Part shown: positions 8,301 through 17,851 of the stretch, piece by piece
Position numbering within the stretch: position 1 is the stretch's first letter
Layout: each line of letters opens with the position of its first letter
Assembly: GCA_904420285.1 (NCBI GenBank)
Contig: CAJFUM010000074.1
Coordinates: 1 to 36,244, forward strand
Source of the DNA: an uncultured Clostridia bacterium
GTDB lineage: Bacteria > Bacillota > Clostridia > TANB77 > CAG-508
DNA: 36,244 nt
Direction of reading: 5' to 3'
The notes under the pieces: model-generated
What the model saw: only the letters and a program-made list of their open reading frames with translations
Databases searched by the model: none
What the model was told of the DNA's origin: nothing
Translations under genes and position numbers: made by a program

Positions 8301-8387
8301 ATTATATAAGGCAATTATTAAATATTATTTAAATTAAAATATTTAATAAAAAATTAATAAATATACTCTTTTTTCTTAATAAAATTA

Positions 8388-8396
8388 TGCTATACT
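8388..8396 (+). promoter_or_regulatory. Extended -10 promoter of the two-component operon
   Basis: TGCTATACT (8388-8396) is an extended -10 element 34 bp before the chosen start. No good -35 is seen. Confidence 0.45.
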
Positions 8397-8430
8397 AATA
8401 TACGTAGATTAATAGAAGGGAATGAAATAT

Positions 8431-9135
8431 ATGTACAATATCTTAGTGTGTGATGACGATAAAGAAATAGTAAAAGCAATAGAAATCTATTTAAGTAAAG
8501 AAGGATATAATATTTTAAAAGCATACAATGGAATGGAAGCTTTAGAAATACTTAAGAACAACGATAATATTCATTTAATAATTTTAGATATAATGATGCC
8601 TAAATTAGATGGTATTGAAACAGCTAATATTATAAGAAAAGATAAATCTATTCCAATTATTATGTTATCGGCTAAATCTGAAGATTATGATAAAATTGCA
8701 GGTTTAAATAATGGGGCAGATGATTATGTAACAAAACCTTTTAACCCTTTAGAATTAATTGCAAGAGTGAATTCTCAAATTAGAAGATATACTACACTTG
8801 GCTCAATGGTAAAAAAAGATGAAGAAGATAATATATATAAATCTGGAGATTTAATAATAAATGATTCTACTAAAGTAGTAGAAGTTGATGGGAAAGAAGT
8901 TAAACTTACTCCTACAGAATACAATATTTTAAAATTTTTAACTAAAAATAAAGGAGTGGTTTATTCAATAGAACAAATTTATGAAAACGTATGGGAGGAA
9001 GAAAGTTATAGTGCTGAAAATATTATAGCTGTACATATAAGACACATAAGAGAAAAAATAGAAATAAACCCAAGAGAGCCTAGATATTTAAAAGTTATTT
9101 GGGGAATAGGATATAAAATTGAAAAATTAGATTAG
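8431..9135 (+). CDS. OmpR/VanR-type response regulator
   Basis: A 234-aa two-domain regulator. The receiver domain (1-115) has the acidic pair in VCDDD, phospho-acceptor Asp53 in LDIMMPK, the Ser in MLSAKS and Lys in VTKPF. The C-terminal winged helix (about 130-232) has LTPTEYNILKFL and HIRHIREKIE, and ends in GIGYKI. The start at 8431 is preferred to 8422 because AGAAGGG (8414-8420) lies 10 nt before 8431 but only 1 nt before 8422. The partner kinase starts 14 nt downstream, so the two form an operon. The receiver and kinase resemble VanR/VanS-like pairs of gut Clostridia; the stimulus is unknown. Confidence 0.93.
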   Translation: MYNILVCDDDKEIVKAIEIYLSKEGYNILKAYNGMEALEILKNNDNIHLIILDIMMPKLDGIETANIIRKDKSIPIIMLSAKSEDYDKIAGLNNGADDYVTKPFNPLELIARVNSQIRRYTTLGSMVKKDEEDNIYKSGDLIINDSTKVVEVDGKEVKLTPTEYNILKFLTKNKGVVYSIEQIYENVWEEESYSAENIIAVHIRHIREKIEINPREPRYLKVIWGIGYKIEKLD

Positions 9136-9149
9136 GAAAGGAAGAATAT

Positions 9150-11192
9150 ATGAATAAAAAAGTTTGCCTATCTAGAGTTTTAAAAAATATCTCCTATATA
9201 TTATTTCCAATAATACTTACAATACTTGTATTTTTAGTATTTTGTGCATCATATCCTATAGAAAGGGATGCAATAAAAGAAAGATTAAATTATTATCAAA
9301 CTAATTTATTTGCAGAAAATTATGCAATGGAGATTTTTAGTACTATTGAAACAGTAAATATACTAAGAGATGATGTAACTATTAGTGTAGATGGATATTA
9401 TTATAGAGATACGGAGAGCATAAAAGAAAGTGATGGAGACATAACTATTAACTATTATTCTCATCTTAGAGGTACTAATTTAGTGTGGCTTATAATTGAC
9501 AATGATACAAAAGAAGCATTTACAAACTTAACTTATTCAATAGATACTAGTAATTTAGATAATATAAAAAATAAAATACATGAAAATGAAGTATATTGGG
9601 AATATGAAAATGAAATAATTAAAACTACAGTAGATAAATTAAATAATGATAATATTCAGTATATTAATAGTGGTATAAAACAGCAAAGTGTAGAAGTAGC
9701 AGATGTTAATAAAAAAGAAGATTATAATTATACTATTTATACAGCAGTATTAGATGATTTAGAGTATTTTGATAATATATATTCTGATAGATTAATTTAC
9801 AATACTTTAAAAGTAGTTAATAGAGATTTAGTTTTTTTAATACCAATTTTAGTACTAATGTTAATTGGTTTAATACCAGTAATTATTATAGGAATTGGTA
9901 GAAATAATAAAACAGAAGGAACAGCACTTAATTGGTATGATAAAATCTTAATTGAACTTGCAGCTTTAATTGCTATATTTATAGGTTGTATAGGAACAGT
10001 TTTTATTGTTAGTGTTAATAGTGTATCAACATTAGTAAGTTTTATTATGGCAATGTCAGTAATAGCAGTAGGATTAATTATTATTTATTTATCATGCATA
10101 ATGTTATTTGAAACTATAGTAAAAAGGATTAAAACACATACATTTGTTAAAACAACAATTGCATATTGGTTATACATTAAAATAAAAGAATTTATAGGTG
10201 ACATGAAAATAACTAAGAAATTAGTATTATATTTCATTTTATTTATAATAGCAAATTTAATTTCGTTTGCTATTATGTGGTCAGATGGTTTCTCTGGATT
10301 GGTTTTAACTATAATTTTGTATGCTATAACATATGCATATATGGCAAAGAGAGTAAAATCTTATGCAAAAATTAATAATGCAATAGATAATTTGTATAAA
10401 GGAAATACAGATATACAATTAAAAAAAGAAGATGTGTGTAAAGAAATGCAAAATATAGCAGAAAAAATAAATGATATAGCAGGTGGATTATCGAATGCTA
10501 TTGAAGAAAAATTAAAAAGTGAAAGATTAAAAACAGAGCTGATAACAAATGTATCACATGATATTAAAACACCACTTACTTCTATTATAAATTATGTAGA
10601 TTTATTGAAAAAAGAAAAAACAGATGGAGAGAAAGCAGAAGAATATTTAAATATTTTAGATAATAAATCGCAAAGATTAAAGAAACTTACAGAAGATCTA
10701 GTTGAAGCCTCTAAGGCATCAGCTGGAGCAATAAAACTTAATATGGAAAAACTTAATGTACGAGAATTAATTAAACAAGTATCTGGTGAATTTGAAGACA
10801 AATTCAAAGCACATCAATTAGAAGAAATTATATCTTTCCCAGAGAATGATATATATATAATGGCAGATAGTAGGTATATGTATAGAATTTTAGAAAATAT
10901 GTATTCTAATATATCAAAATATGCAATGGAAGGAACTAGAGTTTATACAGATATTACAGAAAAAGATAATAATGTATATATACAAATAAAAAATGTATCT
11001 AAACAAAAATTAAATATTAGTGCTGATGAATTAATGCAAAGATTTGTTAGAGGAGAAGCTTCTAGAAATACAGAAGGAAGCGGTTTAGGTCTTTCAATAG
11101 CTAGAAGTTTAACAGAACTTCAGCAAGGAACATTTAATATTTATTTAGATGGAGACTTATTTAAAGTAACTATACAATTTGCTACTATATAG
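9150..11192 (+). CDS. Multi-pass sensor histidine kinase (VanS-like)
   Basis: A 680-aa kinase. There is one TM helix near residues 15-32, an extracytoplasmic domain to about 225, and then roughly five more TM helices to about 410. The HisKA domain has NVSHDIKTPLTS with phospho-acceptor His470. The ATPase domain has the N box (RILENMYSNISKYA) and the G box (EGSGLGLSIA, near 642). The usual DxGxG loop between them is absent, replaced by KNVSK...ELMQRFVRGE, as in many kinases of this group. GGAAAGGAAG precedes the start. It should phosphorylate the adjacent regulator in response to an envelope signal; the ligand cannot be inferred. Confidence 0.92.
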   Translation: MNKKVCLSRVLKNISYILFPIILTILVFLVFCASYPIERDAIKERLNYYQTNLFAENYAMEIFSTIETVNILRDDVTISVDGYYYRDTESIKESDGDITINYYSHLRGTNLVWLIIDNDTKEAFTNLTYSIDTSNLDNIKNKIHENEVYWEYENEIIKTTVDKLNNDNIQYINSGIKQQSVEVADVNKKEDYNYTIYTAVLDDLEYFDNIYSDRLIYNTLKVVNRDLVFLIPILVLMLIGLIPVIIIGIGRNNKTEGTALNWYDKILIELAALIAIFIGCIGTVFIVSVNSVSTLVSFIMAMSVIAVGLIIIYLSCIMLFETIVKRIKTHTFVKTTIAYWLYIKIKEFIGDMKITKKLVLYFILFIIANLISFAIMWSDGFSGLVLTIILYAITYAYMAKRVKSYAKINNAIDNLYKGNTDIQLKKEDVCKEMQNIAEKINDIAGGLSNAIEEKLKSERLKTELITNVSHDIKTPLTSIINYVDLLKKEKTDGEKAEEYLNILDNKSQRLKKLTEDLVEASKASAGAIKLNMEKLNVRELIKQVSGEFEDKFKAHQLEEIISFPENDIYIMADSRYMYRILENMYSNISKYAMEGTRVYTDITEKDNNVYIQIKNVSKQKLNISADELMQRFVRGEASRNTEGSGLGLSIARSLTELQQGTFNIYLDGDLFKVTIQFATI

Positions 11193-11202
11193 ATTAAAAA
11201 GT

Positions 11203-11243
11203 AAGGAAATAAAATTGTTATTCAAATAATTTTGTTTCCTTTT
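11203..11243 (+). terminator. Rho-independent terminator
   Basis: A 14-pair stem, AAGGAAATAAAATT (11203-11216) against 11228-11241, with one G-U pair and an 11-nt loop, ending in a T-run. Confidence 0.75.
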
Positions 11244-11277
11244 GCATTCTAAAAAATAGCACTTAACCATAATCTTA

Positions 11278-11286
11278 TGATATAAT
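11278..11286 (+). promoter_or_regulatory. Extended -10 promoter of the NUDIX gene
   Basis: TGATATAAT (11278-11286), 40 bp before the GTG start. No convincing -35 is seen. Confidence 0.5.
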
Positions 11287-11325
11287 AGATGGTATAAATT
11301 TTAAATTAAAAGGAGAGAAAAAATT

Positions 11326-11826
11326 GTGGAAATGGTAGATAAATTAAATAATAAAAAAGAAAAGCTAAATAAAATAGGAGAGAGACATGAAAATAAGATT
11401 GGAGAATATCATCAGTCAGTCCATACTTGGATAATGAATTCCAAAGGAGAGTTTTTAATGCAAAAAAGAAGTGCTAATAAAAGAATGTTCCCTAATATGT
11501 GGTCTCAAACTGGAGGTGGAGTAGAAGTAGGAGAAACTTCATTAGAAGGGGCATTAAGAGAGTGTAAAGAAGAACTTGGAATAGATATTCCTAAAGAAAA
11601 AATTGAATTTATATTGTCATTTAAAAGAAAGTTTGATTTTGTTGATGTTTGGTTAGTAAAATGTGATTTTGATATTTCTAAACTTGTTCTGCAAGAAGAA
11701 GAGGTAGCTGAAGTTAAATGGATGAGAATAGAAGAAATAAAAAAACTGATGGAAGAAAATAAATTGGCACCAAGTATAGATATATATTTTAATATGTTCA
11801 TAGATTTATTAGACTATAAATATTAA
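11326..11826 (+). CDS. NUDIX hydrolase (IPP-isomerase-like subgroup)
   Basis: A 166-aa protein with a complete NUDIX box: GGVEVGE, seven residues, then RECKEELGI (consensus GX5EX7REUXEEXGU, about residues 63-86). It is preceded by HTWIMNSKGEFLMQKRS and NMWSQTGGG, a pattern shared with isopentenyl-diphosphate isomerase and YfcD-like NUDIX proteins. It likely hydrolyses a nucleoside-diphosphate-type or related substrate; which one is unknown. GTG at 11326 is preferred, since AGGAGAG (11311-11317) lies 8 nt upstream, whereas the in-frame ATG at 11332 would be 14 nt away. The restriction operon follows after 70 bp and need not be functionally linked. Confidence 0.9.
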   Translation: MEMVDKLNNKKEKLNKIGERHENKIGEYHQSVHTWIMNSKGEFLMQKRSANKRMFPNMWSQTGGGVEVGETSLEGALRECKEELGIDIPKEKIEFILSFKRKFDFVDVWLVKCDFDISKLVLQEEEVAEVKWMRIEEIKKLMEENKLAPSIDIYFNMFIDLLDYKY

Positions 11827-11896
11827 GCAAATCTGGTTATATTGTTAAATAGTATAATTTGTATTAATATGAATTTTTGTAAATTAGAGGTGGCAA

Positions 11897-14767
11897 ATGT
11901 TCTATAATATTATTAGTAGAAGTGTAAACAAATGGATTAACTCTGATGAATGTAAAATAAAAGATCTCTTACAATACATATATAGTAAGGGCTTTTTAAG
12001 AGATGTTCAAATTGAGGCATTACAAACATACTTATTTTTAAAAATAAAATGCAAAAATAAACCTTTAGCAAAAATTTTTTCTGATGGAGATTTGGAAACA
12101 AATATAGATTTAGATAGCTTAGAAATAAGTAATGATTTTAGAGAGTTTTTAAAAAAGGATAAAGCTGCTAGAATATTATATGAGATTGCAATAGATGAAG
12201 AGGGCAAATTATTTAATAATCTAAAAAAAGAAATAAAGAAAAATTATAAATCTATAAATTTTAAAACAGTATTTGATAATATTTTTTATAATGTTTCATA
12301 TACAGATTATATTTTTAGTTTGCCAATGGGAGCAGGTAAAACATATTTAATGGCAATGTTTATGTATTTAGATTTATACTTTGCTGGAATAGAGCCAAAT
12401 AATAAAGCATTTGCACATAATTTTATAGTTTTGGCACCTTCAGGTTTAAAATCATCTATAATTCCTAGTTTAAAAACTATACAAGAATTTGATGTTAGTT
12501 GGATTATACCAGAACCTGCTGCATCTAATTTAAAAAAATTAGTAAAATTTGAAATTTTATCTGCAAATAAAAGTGGGAAAAAAAGTAATAAAACAAGAGA
12601 TCCTAATGTAAATAAAATAGCTAGATATCAACCATTTGAAGATTTAATGGGACTTATTATGATAACTAATGCAGAAAAAGTGATTTTAAATAGATTAGAT
12701 AATGAGAATAATGAGCAAATAGAGATATTTAATGAAGAAAGAGATGAACAAGATAGAGCTGCTAATGAACTAAGAAATCTAATTGGAAAAATACCAAATT
12801 TGTCTATATTTATAGATGAAGTTCATCATGCAGCTGATGAAGATATAAAATTAAGAAAAGTTGTAAAAAGATGGAATGAAAACAACTCTATTAATTCTGT
12901 TTTAGGTTTTTCTGGAACACCATATTTAGAAGATAGTGAACCTGTAAAAGTTGATGAGGAATTTGAATTTAGTAGCAAAACAATTTCAACTATTGTATAC
13001 TATTATCCATTAATTAAAGGTATAGATAATTTTTTAAAGAGACCACAAGTAAATAGTATAGATGATATTTCTATCAATATTGTAGAATCTGGGGTAAAAG
13101 ACTTTTTAGATAAGTATAAAAACTTACAGTATGCTAATGGCACTATTGCAAAACTAGCAATATATTGTGCTAATATTGAAAGACTTGAGGAAGAAGTGTA
13201 TCCAGTAGTTTATGAAGTAGTAAAAGAATATGGAATGAATCCAGAAGATGTAATTTTAAAATATCATAGAGGAAATAAAGAATATAAAGCACCAGCAGGT
13301 AGTGAAGCTGAATATGCAATATTAGATACAGCACAATCCAGAAAACGAATTGTTTTACTTGTTCAAATAGGCAAAGAAGGCTGGGATTGTAAAAGTTTAA
13401 CAGGAGTTATATTATCTCAAAAAGGAGATTGTAAAACAAATATGGTTTTGCAGACAGCATGTAGATGCTTAAGACAAGTAATAAAAGGAAAGAAAGAGAC
13501 AGCCTTAATCTGGCTAAATAAATTTAATAGAGACAAATTGGATGAGCAATTAAAGAATCAGCAACATATTGATATTAGAGAATTTCAGAATAGTTCAAAT
13601 GATGAAGCTGGAATTAAATATATAGATAGAACTGAAGTGTTAAATTTACCAAAATTAGATTTTATACAAGAAGAATTGCAATATAAAACAGAAATTAAGC
13701 AAGTAATTACTGAAGAAGAAATAGAGAAAAAACTAGAAATAATGTTGGAAAATATAGATCTAAATTATAAAACAGAAAAAATTACAGAAATATCTGATAT
13801 AGAAGGTAAAAATAAATCTACATATATTAAAGAAACAGAAGGAAAAAGAATTGCAAATTATAAAGAATGGTTATTTGAAATTGTGAAACAAAGTATGGGA
13901 AATATACAATTTACTTCACTAGAAAAATACGATCAGATACTAAGAAAAATATTTGAGACAATATCTTTTGAAAATAATAATATTAGATATTTTAATGAGT
14001 TATATAATATAAAGGATATTATGGCAGATATAAGGAAGGCATTTTATAATATTAGAAAATTGACAGTAGAGAAGAAAAAAGTAGAATATAGCATCGAGAT
14101 TTTAAATGAAGCTAATTTATCAAAAGCATATATAGCGGATTATGATGAAAAAGATTTATATCCAAATAATGAAGAAATAAATAGGATTATAGACTATAAA
14201 GAAGAAAAAGTTGATTTAGATAAATTATCTAGAGAAGAACTATTAAATTTTATAAAAAATGGTCAAAATATAAATCTAAAAGAGAGCAATGCTATTGAAT
14301 GCAGGAATAAAACCTTTCATTATATGCCATACTACTTTAAGCAAAGTGGTTTTGAAAAAGATGTTCTAGAATATGTATTAGAGATGAGTGAGTTTAAGAA
14401 TAGTAATTTAGAGATTTACTATATAGGGGAAAGATATTTTACAAATTTTAGAATAAAAACATATAAAAAAGAAGATGACAAAATAAAATATATTGGCTTA
14501 TATACACCAGACTTTTTAATGATTAAACGAGAAAAAGGCAAAATACAGAAAATATTAATTATAGAAACTAAAGGTGAAGGATATAGTGAGCAAAAAGATT
14601 TTTTAGATAAAAAAGAATATACAGAAAAAACTTTTATAAAAATAAATAATGAAAATGCAGGTTACAAAAAATTTGATTATTTATATATAGAAGATACTAA
14701 AAATAAGACGCAAATTATTAGTGCTATTAAAGAAAAAATAAAAAACTTTTTTGAGGAGGAAGTATAA
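11897..14767 (+). CDS. res: Type III restriction enzyme, Res subunit (helicase-endonuclease)
   Basis: A 956-aa SF2 translocase plus nuclease. Walker A is PMGAGKT (143-149), the Walker B box is IDEVHH (Asp307), motif III is GFSGTP (about 337), and the QTACRCLRQV arginine-finger motif lies near 520. Near the C terminus, TPDF (about 869) followed by IETKGEG (Glu890, Lys892) forms the PD-(D/E)XK endonuclease. It should cut DNA when two unmethylated sites are engaged by the Res-Mod complex. Length is typical for Type III Res. AGAGGTGG lies 5 nt before ATG. Its stop overlaps the start of the methyltransferase gene by one base, so the two are translationally coupled. The usual gene order is mod then res; here it is reversed. 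Confidence 0.92.
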   Translation: MFYNIISRSVNKWINSDECKIKDLLQYIYSKGFLRDVQIEALQTYLFLKIKCKNKPLAKIFSDGDLETNIDLDSLEISNDFREFLKKDKAARILYEIAIDEEGKLFNNLKKEIKKNYKSINFKTVFDNIFYNVSYTDYIFSLPMGAGKTYLMAMFMYLDLYFAGIEPNNKAFAHNFIVLAPSGLKSSIIPSLKTIQEFDVSWIIPEPAASNLKKLVKFEILSANKSGKKSNKTRDPNVNKIARYQPFEDLMGLIMITNAEKVILNRLDNENNEQIEIFNEERDEQDRAANELRNLIGKIPNLSIFIDEVHHAADEDIKLRKVVKRWNENNSINSVLGFSGTPYLEDSEPVKVDEEFEFSSKTISTIVYYYPLIKGIDNFLKRPQVNSIDDISINIVESGVKDFLDKYKNLQYANGTIAKLAIYCANIERLEEEVYPVVYEVVKEYGMNPEDVILKYHRGNKEYKAPAGSEAEYAILDTAQSRKRIVLLVQIGKEGWDCKSLTGVILSQKGDCKTNMVLQTACRCLRQVIKGKKETALIWLNKFNRDKLDEQLKNQQHIDIREFQNSSNDEAGIKYIDRTEVLNLPKLDFIQEELQYKTEIKQVITEEEIEKKLEIMLENIDLNYKTEKITEISDIEGKNKSTYIKETEGKRIANYKEWLFEIVKQSMGNIQFTSLEKYDQILRKIFETISFENNNIRYFNELYNIKDIMADIRKAFYNIRKLTVEKKKVEYSIEILNEANLSKAYIADYDEKDLYPNNEEINRIIDYKEEKVDLDKLSREELLNFIKNGQNINLKESNAIECRNKTFHYMPYYFKQSGFEKDVLEYVLEMSEFKNSNLEIYYIGERYFTNFRIKTYKKEDDKIKYIGLYTPDFLMIKREKGKIQKILIIETKGEGYSEQKDFLDKKEYTEKTFIKINNENAGYKKFDYLYIEDTKNKTQIISAIKEKIKNFFEEEV

Positions 14768-16641
14768 TGGCAATAAAATATATTCCATATTATAAAGAGC
14801 CAATAGAAGGACAAGCTATTTTAAATAATTTTACTAGAACCAAAAGAATTCTAAAATATAGAGATAATGATAAAATTTTTAATTCTATAAAAAAAGGAAT
14901 GCCTTTATATGAAGTAGAAGAAGTTGAAAAAGTAGGAAATAGCGATAACCTAGTTATAAGAGGGGAATGTATCTCAGCATGTAGTTATCTTAGAGAAAAA
15001 AATATTTCTGTAGATTTAGTATATATAGATCCTCCATTTGATAGTGGAGCAAATTATGCTAAAGAAATATATATTAGAAGAGATCCAAATTTAGCTAAAA
15101 TTGTTGAAAATGTGGAAAATCCATCTAGAGAAGATGAGGTAACTGTAGATAATGCAGGACGAAAAATAGGAAATGAAGAATTAAAAGAATTTGAAGAAAA
15201 GTTGTATGCAACTATTTGGACTAAAGAAGCATATTTAAATTGGTTATATGAAAATCTTTTAGCAATTAAATCAGTTATGAGTGATAAGGCTAGTATATAT
15301 GTTCATTCATCATCTAAAATTGGGCATTATGTAAAAATAATATTAGATGAAATTTTTGGAGAAGAAAATTTTAGAAATGATATTATATGGTGCTATACAG
15401 GTCCTGGTTCACCTGGAATGAAGCAATTTAGTAGAAAACATGATCATATTTTTTGGTACTCAAATTCAGATGAGTGGATATTTAATGAAGAAGATGTAAG
15501 AATAGAGTCTAAAGTTCATTCTGGTGGATTTAATGGACAAATGGATAGAGACATAAGTGAAGATTATTCAGATAAGGGAAAAGTTCCAGAAGATTGGTGG
15601 GAATTTGCAGTCTCTTCTAGATATAAAGTAGATGGAATTAATAGAGTAGGATATAATACTACTGAAAAACCATGTAAATTGTTAGAAAGAATTATAAAAG
15701 CTTCTTCAAATGCAGGAATGATTGTTGCAGATTTTTTCGGAGGGAGTGGTGTTACAGCAAAAGTAGCAAATGATTTAGACAGAAAATTTATACATTGTGA
15801 TATTGGAATAAATAGTATACAAACAACTAGAGATAGATTAAAATTATGTGAAGCAGAGTATAATGTATTAGATATAAAAGATGGTTTGAATTTATTTAAA
15901 GATGCAGAGCAGACAATGTATAAGATTATGACACTAATACCAGAATTAAAATTAGATAGTGATTTTAATTCTTTTTGGGCAGGAAGTATTAGTGATACTA
16001 TTCATGGAGCAATGCCAGTATATATTCCAAATTTGCAGGATTCAACTATGAGTATGTTAGATATGCCGTTAATTAATAGAATAATTCATGAAGAATTACC
16101 AAGCTTGGATGAAAAAGTTTCTAAAGTGATAGTGTATTATATAGATATTGATAATTTGGACGAAATAAATGAATATATTAGAAATAATAATGATACAAAT
16201 ATTGAAATTGAATTTAGAGATTTGAAAGAAATTTTAGGAAATACTGTATGTGATGATGTGGTAGAATATGAATTAATAGAAGAGAAGACAGAAGAATACA
16301 ATTATAGAATAAATATTACATCATTTATAAGCGATAGATTAATGCAAAAGATTGATAAGTTCAATCAGAATTTGCAGGCTAATTTAAAGAAAAAAGATGA
16401 TTCAAAAAATATACAGATAAGTGAAAATGGATTAGAATTAATAGAATATATTAGTGTAGATTGCACAAATACAGAAGGAACATGGAAAAGTGATAATGAA
16501 ATAAAAATAAATAAAAATGGCTATATAATCTGTAATAAAAAGAAGAAGGTATTTTGGGCTGGAACTATATGTTCACAAAATAAACCATTAAGATTAAAAA
16601 TTAGAAATATTGCTGGAGATGAAACAGTAATTAGGGTTTAA
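14767..16641 (+). CDS. mod: Type III DNA methyltransferase, Mod subunit (N6-adenine)
   Basis: A 624-aa beta-class methyltransferase. The catalytic DPPF motif (VYIDPPF, Asp88) precedes the S-adenosylmethionine-binding FGGSG motif (Phe324), the order typical of Type III Mod. The region between them has the usual IYVHSSSKIGHYVKIILDEIFG. The C-terminal ~250 residues are presumably for Res contact. It should methylate one strand of an asymmetric site and supply specificity to the complex. ATG shares its A with the TAA of res; GAGGAGG lies just upstream. A terminator follows. No phase-variable repeat tract is seen in either gene. Confidence 0.92.
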   Translation: MAIKYIPYYKEPIEGQAILNNFTRTKRILKYRDNDKIFNSIKKGMPLYEVEEVEKVGNSDNLVIRGECISACSYLREKNISVDLVYIDPPFDSGANYAKEIYIRRDPNLAKIVENVENPSREDEVTVDNAGRKIGNEELKEFEEKLYATIWTKEAYLNWLYENLLAIKSVMSDKASIYVHSSSKIGHYVKIILDEIFGEENFRNDIIWCYTGPGSPGMKQFSRKHDHIFWYSNSDEWIFNEEDVRIESKVHSGGFNGQMDRDISEDYSDKGKVPEDWWEFAVSSRYKVDGINRVGYNTTEKPCKLLERIIKASSNAGMIVADFFGGSGVTAKVANDLDRKFIHCDIGINSIQTTRDRLKLCEAEYNVLDIKDGLNLFKDAEQTMYKIMTLIPELKLDSDFNSFWAGSISDTIHGAMPVYIPNLQDSTMSMLDMPLINRIIHEELPSLDEKVSKVIVYYIDIDNLDEINEYIRNNNDTNIEIEFRDLKEILGNTVCDDVVEYELIEEKTEEYNYRINITSFISDRLMQKIDKFNQNLQANLKKKDDSKNIQISENGLELIEYISVDCTNTEGTWKSDNEIKINKNGYIICNKKKKVFWAGTICSQNKPLRLKIRNIAGDETVIRV

Positions 16642-16694
16642 AAAAATTATATTATTAATTTATATATTACAATTATAAAAGTAAATAGCAAAAG

Positions 16695-16736
16695 AAAAGA
16701 CCAGGTAAAAGTTGGACAGCTTTCTGGTCTTTTTTT
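16695..16736 (+). terminator. Rho-independent terminator, probably bidirectional
   Basis: A 10-bp stem, AAAAGACCAG (16695-16704) against 16724-16733, followed by a T-run; A-runs on the left could serve the convergent gene. The rest of 16642-16790 holds no gene. Confidence 0.82.
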
Positions 16737-16790
16737 GTTTAATACGCAATCTATAATTTGCTTGCTAGCTAAATAGATCTTAATATTATT

Positions 16791-17705
16791 TTAATTATTA
16801 TAGTACATTCCTTGTATTAAGTTATCTTCACGCATTTTTTTATCTAAGCCATTCATAATCCATTTTTTGTGTAAGTTCCATAATGGGGCTACTAATAAAT
16901 CTTTAGGTGCGTCTCCAGATATACGATGTATAATTATATTTGGACTAATGTGTGTTAATATATATGTACATAAATTAAGATACTCGTCTAATTCTAATGG
17001 GCTGTATGCTCCTTCTCGATAAAGTTTTTCCAGTTTTGTGTTTTTTACTATATAACACGAATGAATTTTTAGTCCCTGAATATTGTGATTATTTAAAAAT
17101 TGGATAGTTTGTTTTATATCATCTATTGTTTCATTAGGTAGACCAACAATAATATGTGTTACTACATCAATATTATAGCTATTTAAAAGTTCAACTGCTT
17201 TGGTGAAATCATCATTGTTATAACATCTATTTATAAATTCACCTGTTTTGTTGTTTCCTGTTTGTAACCCAAGTTCTACACATACGTAATATTTGTTAGT
17301 ATAGCTTTTTAAAAGTTTAGCGATATCTTCGTTAATACAATCTGGGCGTGTTGCTATTTCTAATCCTACAATCCTGTCATCAATTAAAGCTGCATCATAC
17401 TTGGCTTTTAAATTATATACTGTATCATAAGTATTAGTAAAATTTTGAAAATATGCAATAAATTTATTCGCTCTTTCAGATTTATAGCTATTAAAGAAAT
17501 GTTTGACTTGCATTGAAATATTTTCACTCGCAATTAAATGTTCACCAGAACCTTTTTCACTACAAAATATACAGCCGCCATATCCTTTAGTCCCATCCCT
17601 ATTAGGGCAAGTAAAACCACCATCAATACATATTTTTAAAGTTCTTTCTCCAAATTTGTTTTTTAAATATTTGTTTAAATGATTATATCTATCTAAATTT
17701 TCCAT
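16791..17705 (-). CDS. YhcC/TIGR01212-family radical SAM protein
   Basis: A 304-aa protein with the family signature near the N terminus: IDGGFTCPNRDGTKGYGG then CIFC. This gives a CX11CX2C cluster motif in place of the standard CX3CX2C, resembling the Elp3-like radical SAM branch. GLEIATRPDCI and VCVELGLQTGN are also family motifs, the latter carrying the Glu near the SAM site. The N terminus (HLNKYLKNKFGERTLKI) matches the family's usual start. The biochemical reaction of this family is not settled; RNA modification is a guess from the Elp3 relationship. No Shine-Dalgarno lies before the ATG, and a TATAAT sits only 9 nt upstream, suggesting a nearly leaderless mRNA. Confidence 0.88.
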   Translation of the reverse strand: MENLDRYNHLNKYLKNKFGERTLKICIDGGFTCPNRDGTKGYGGCIFCSEKGSGEHLIASENISMQVKHFFNSYKSERANKFIAYFQNFTNTYDTVYNLKAKYDAALIDDRIVGLEIATRPDCINEDIAKLLKSYTNKYYVCVELGLQTGNNKTGEFINRCYNNDDFTKAVELLNSYNIDVVTHIIVGLPNETIDDIKQTIQFLNNHNIQGLKIHSCYIVKNTKLEKLYREGAYSPLELDEYLNLCTYILTHISPNIIIHRISGDAPKDLLVAPLWNLHKKWIMNGLDKKMREDNLIQGMYYNN

Positions 17706-17714
17706 AACATAAAT

Positions 17715-17720
17715 ATTATA
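17715..17720 (-). promoter_or_regulatory. -10 element very close to the radical SAM start codon
   Basis: TATAAT on the minus strand, 9 nt before ATG (17705). A start site 6-8 nt further on would leave only a few leader bases. The -35 region is weak. Confidence 0.4.
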
Positions 17721-17776
17721 CTATTAATTCATGCTATTTGTATATAGAATTATAAAATTTACTTTTAAAGTTTAAA

Positions 17777-17806
17777 TTGACAAACAGGTAAATACAATGT
17801 CATTAT
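17777..17806 (+). promoter_or_regulatory. Promoter of a small transcript
   Basis: Perfect TTGACA (17777-17782), 18-bp spacer, CATTAT (17801-17806). Confidence 0.45.
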
Positions 17807-17851
17807 ATTTATGCACTGTCTTTCATATTCAGAAGGAGGGTAGCTTTTACA

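Noticed and set aside
8284..8310. AAAGGAGAG as the ribosome site of a small gene
   Set aside because: No ATG, GTG or TTG follows within usable distance, and the motif is the right arm of a hairpin terminator.
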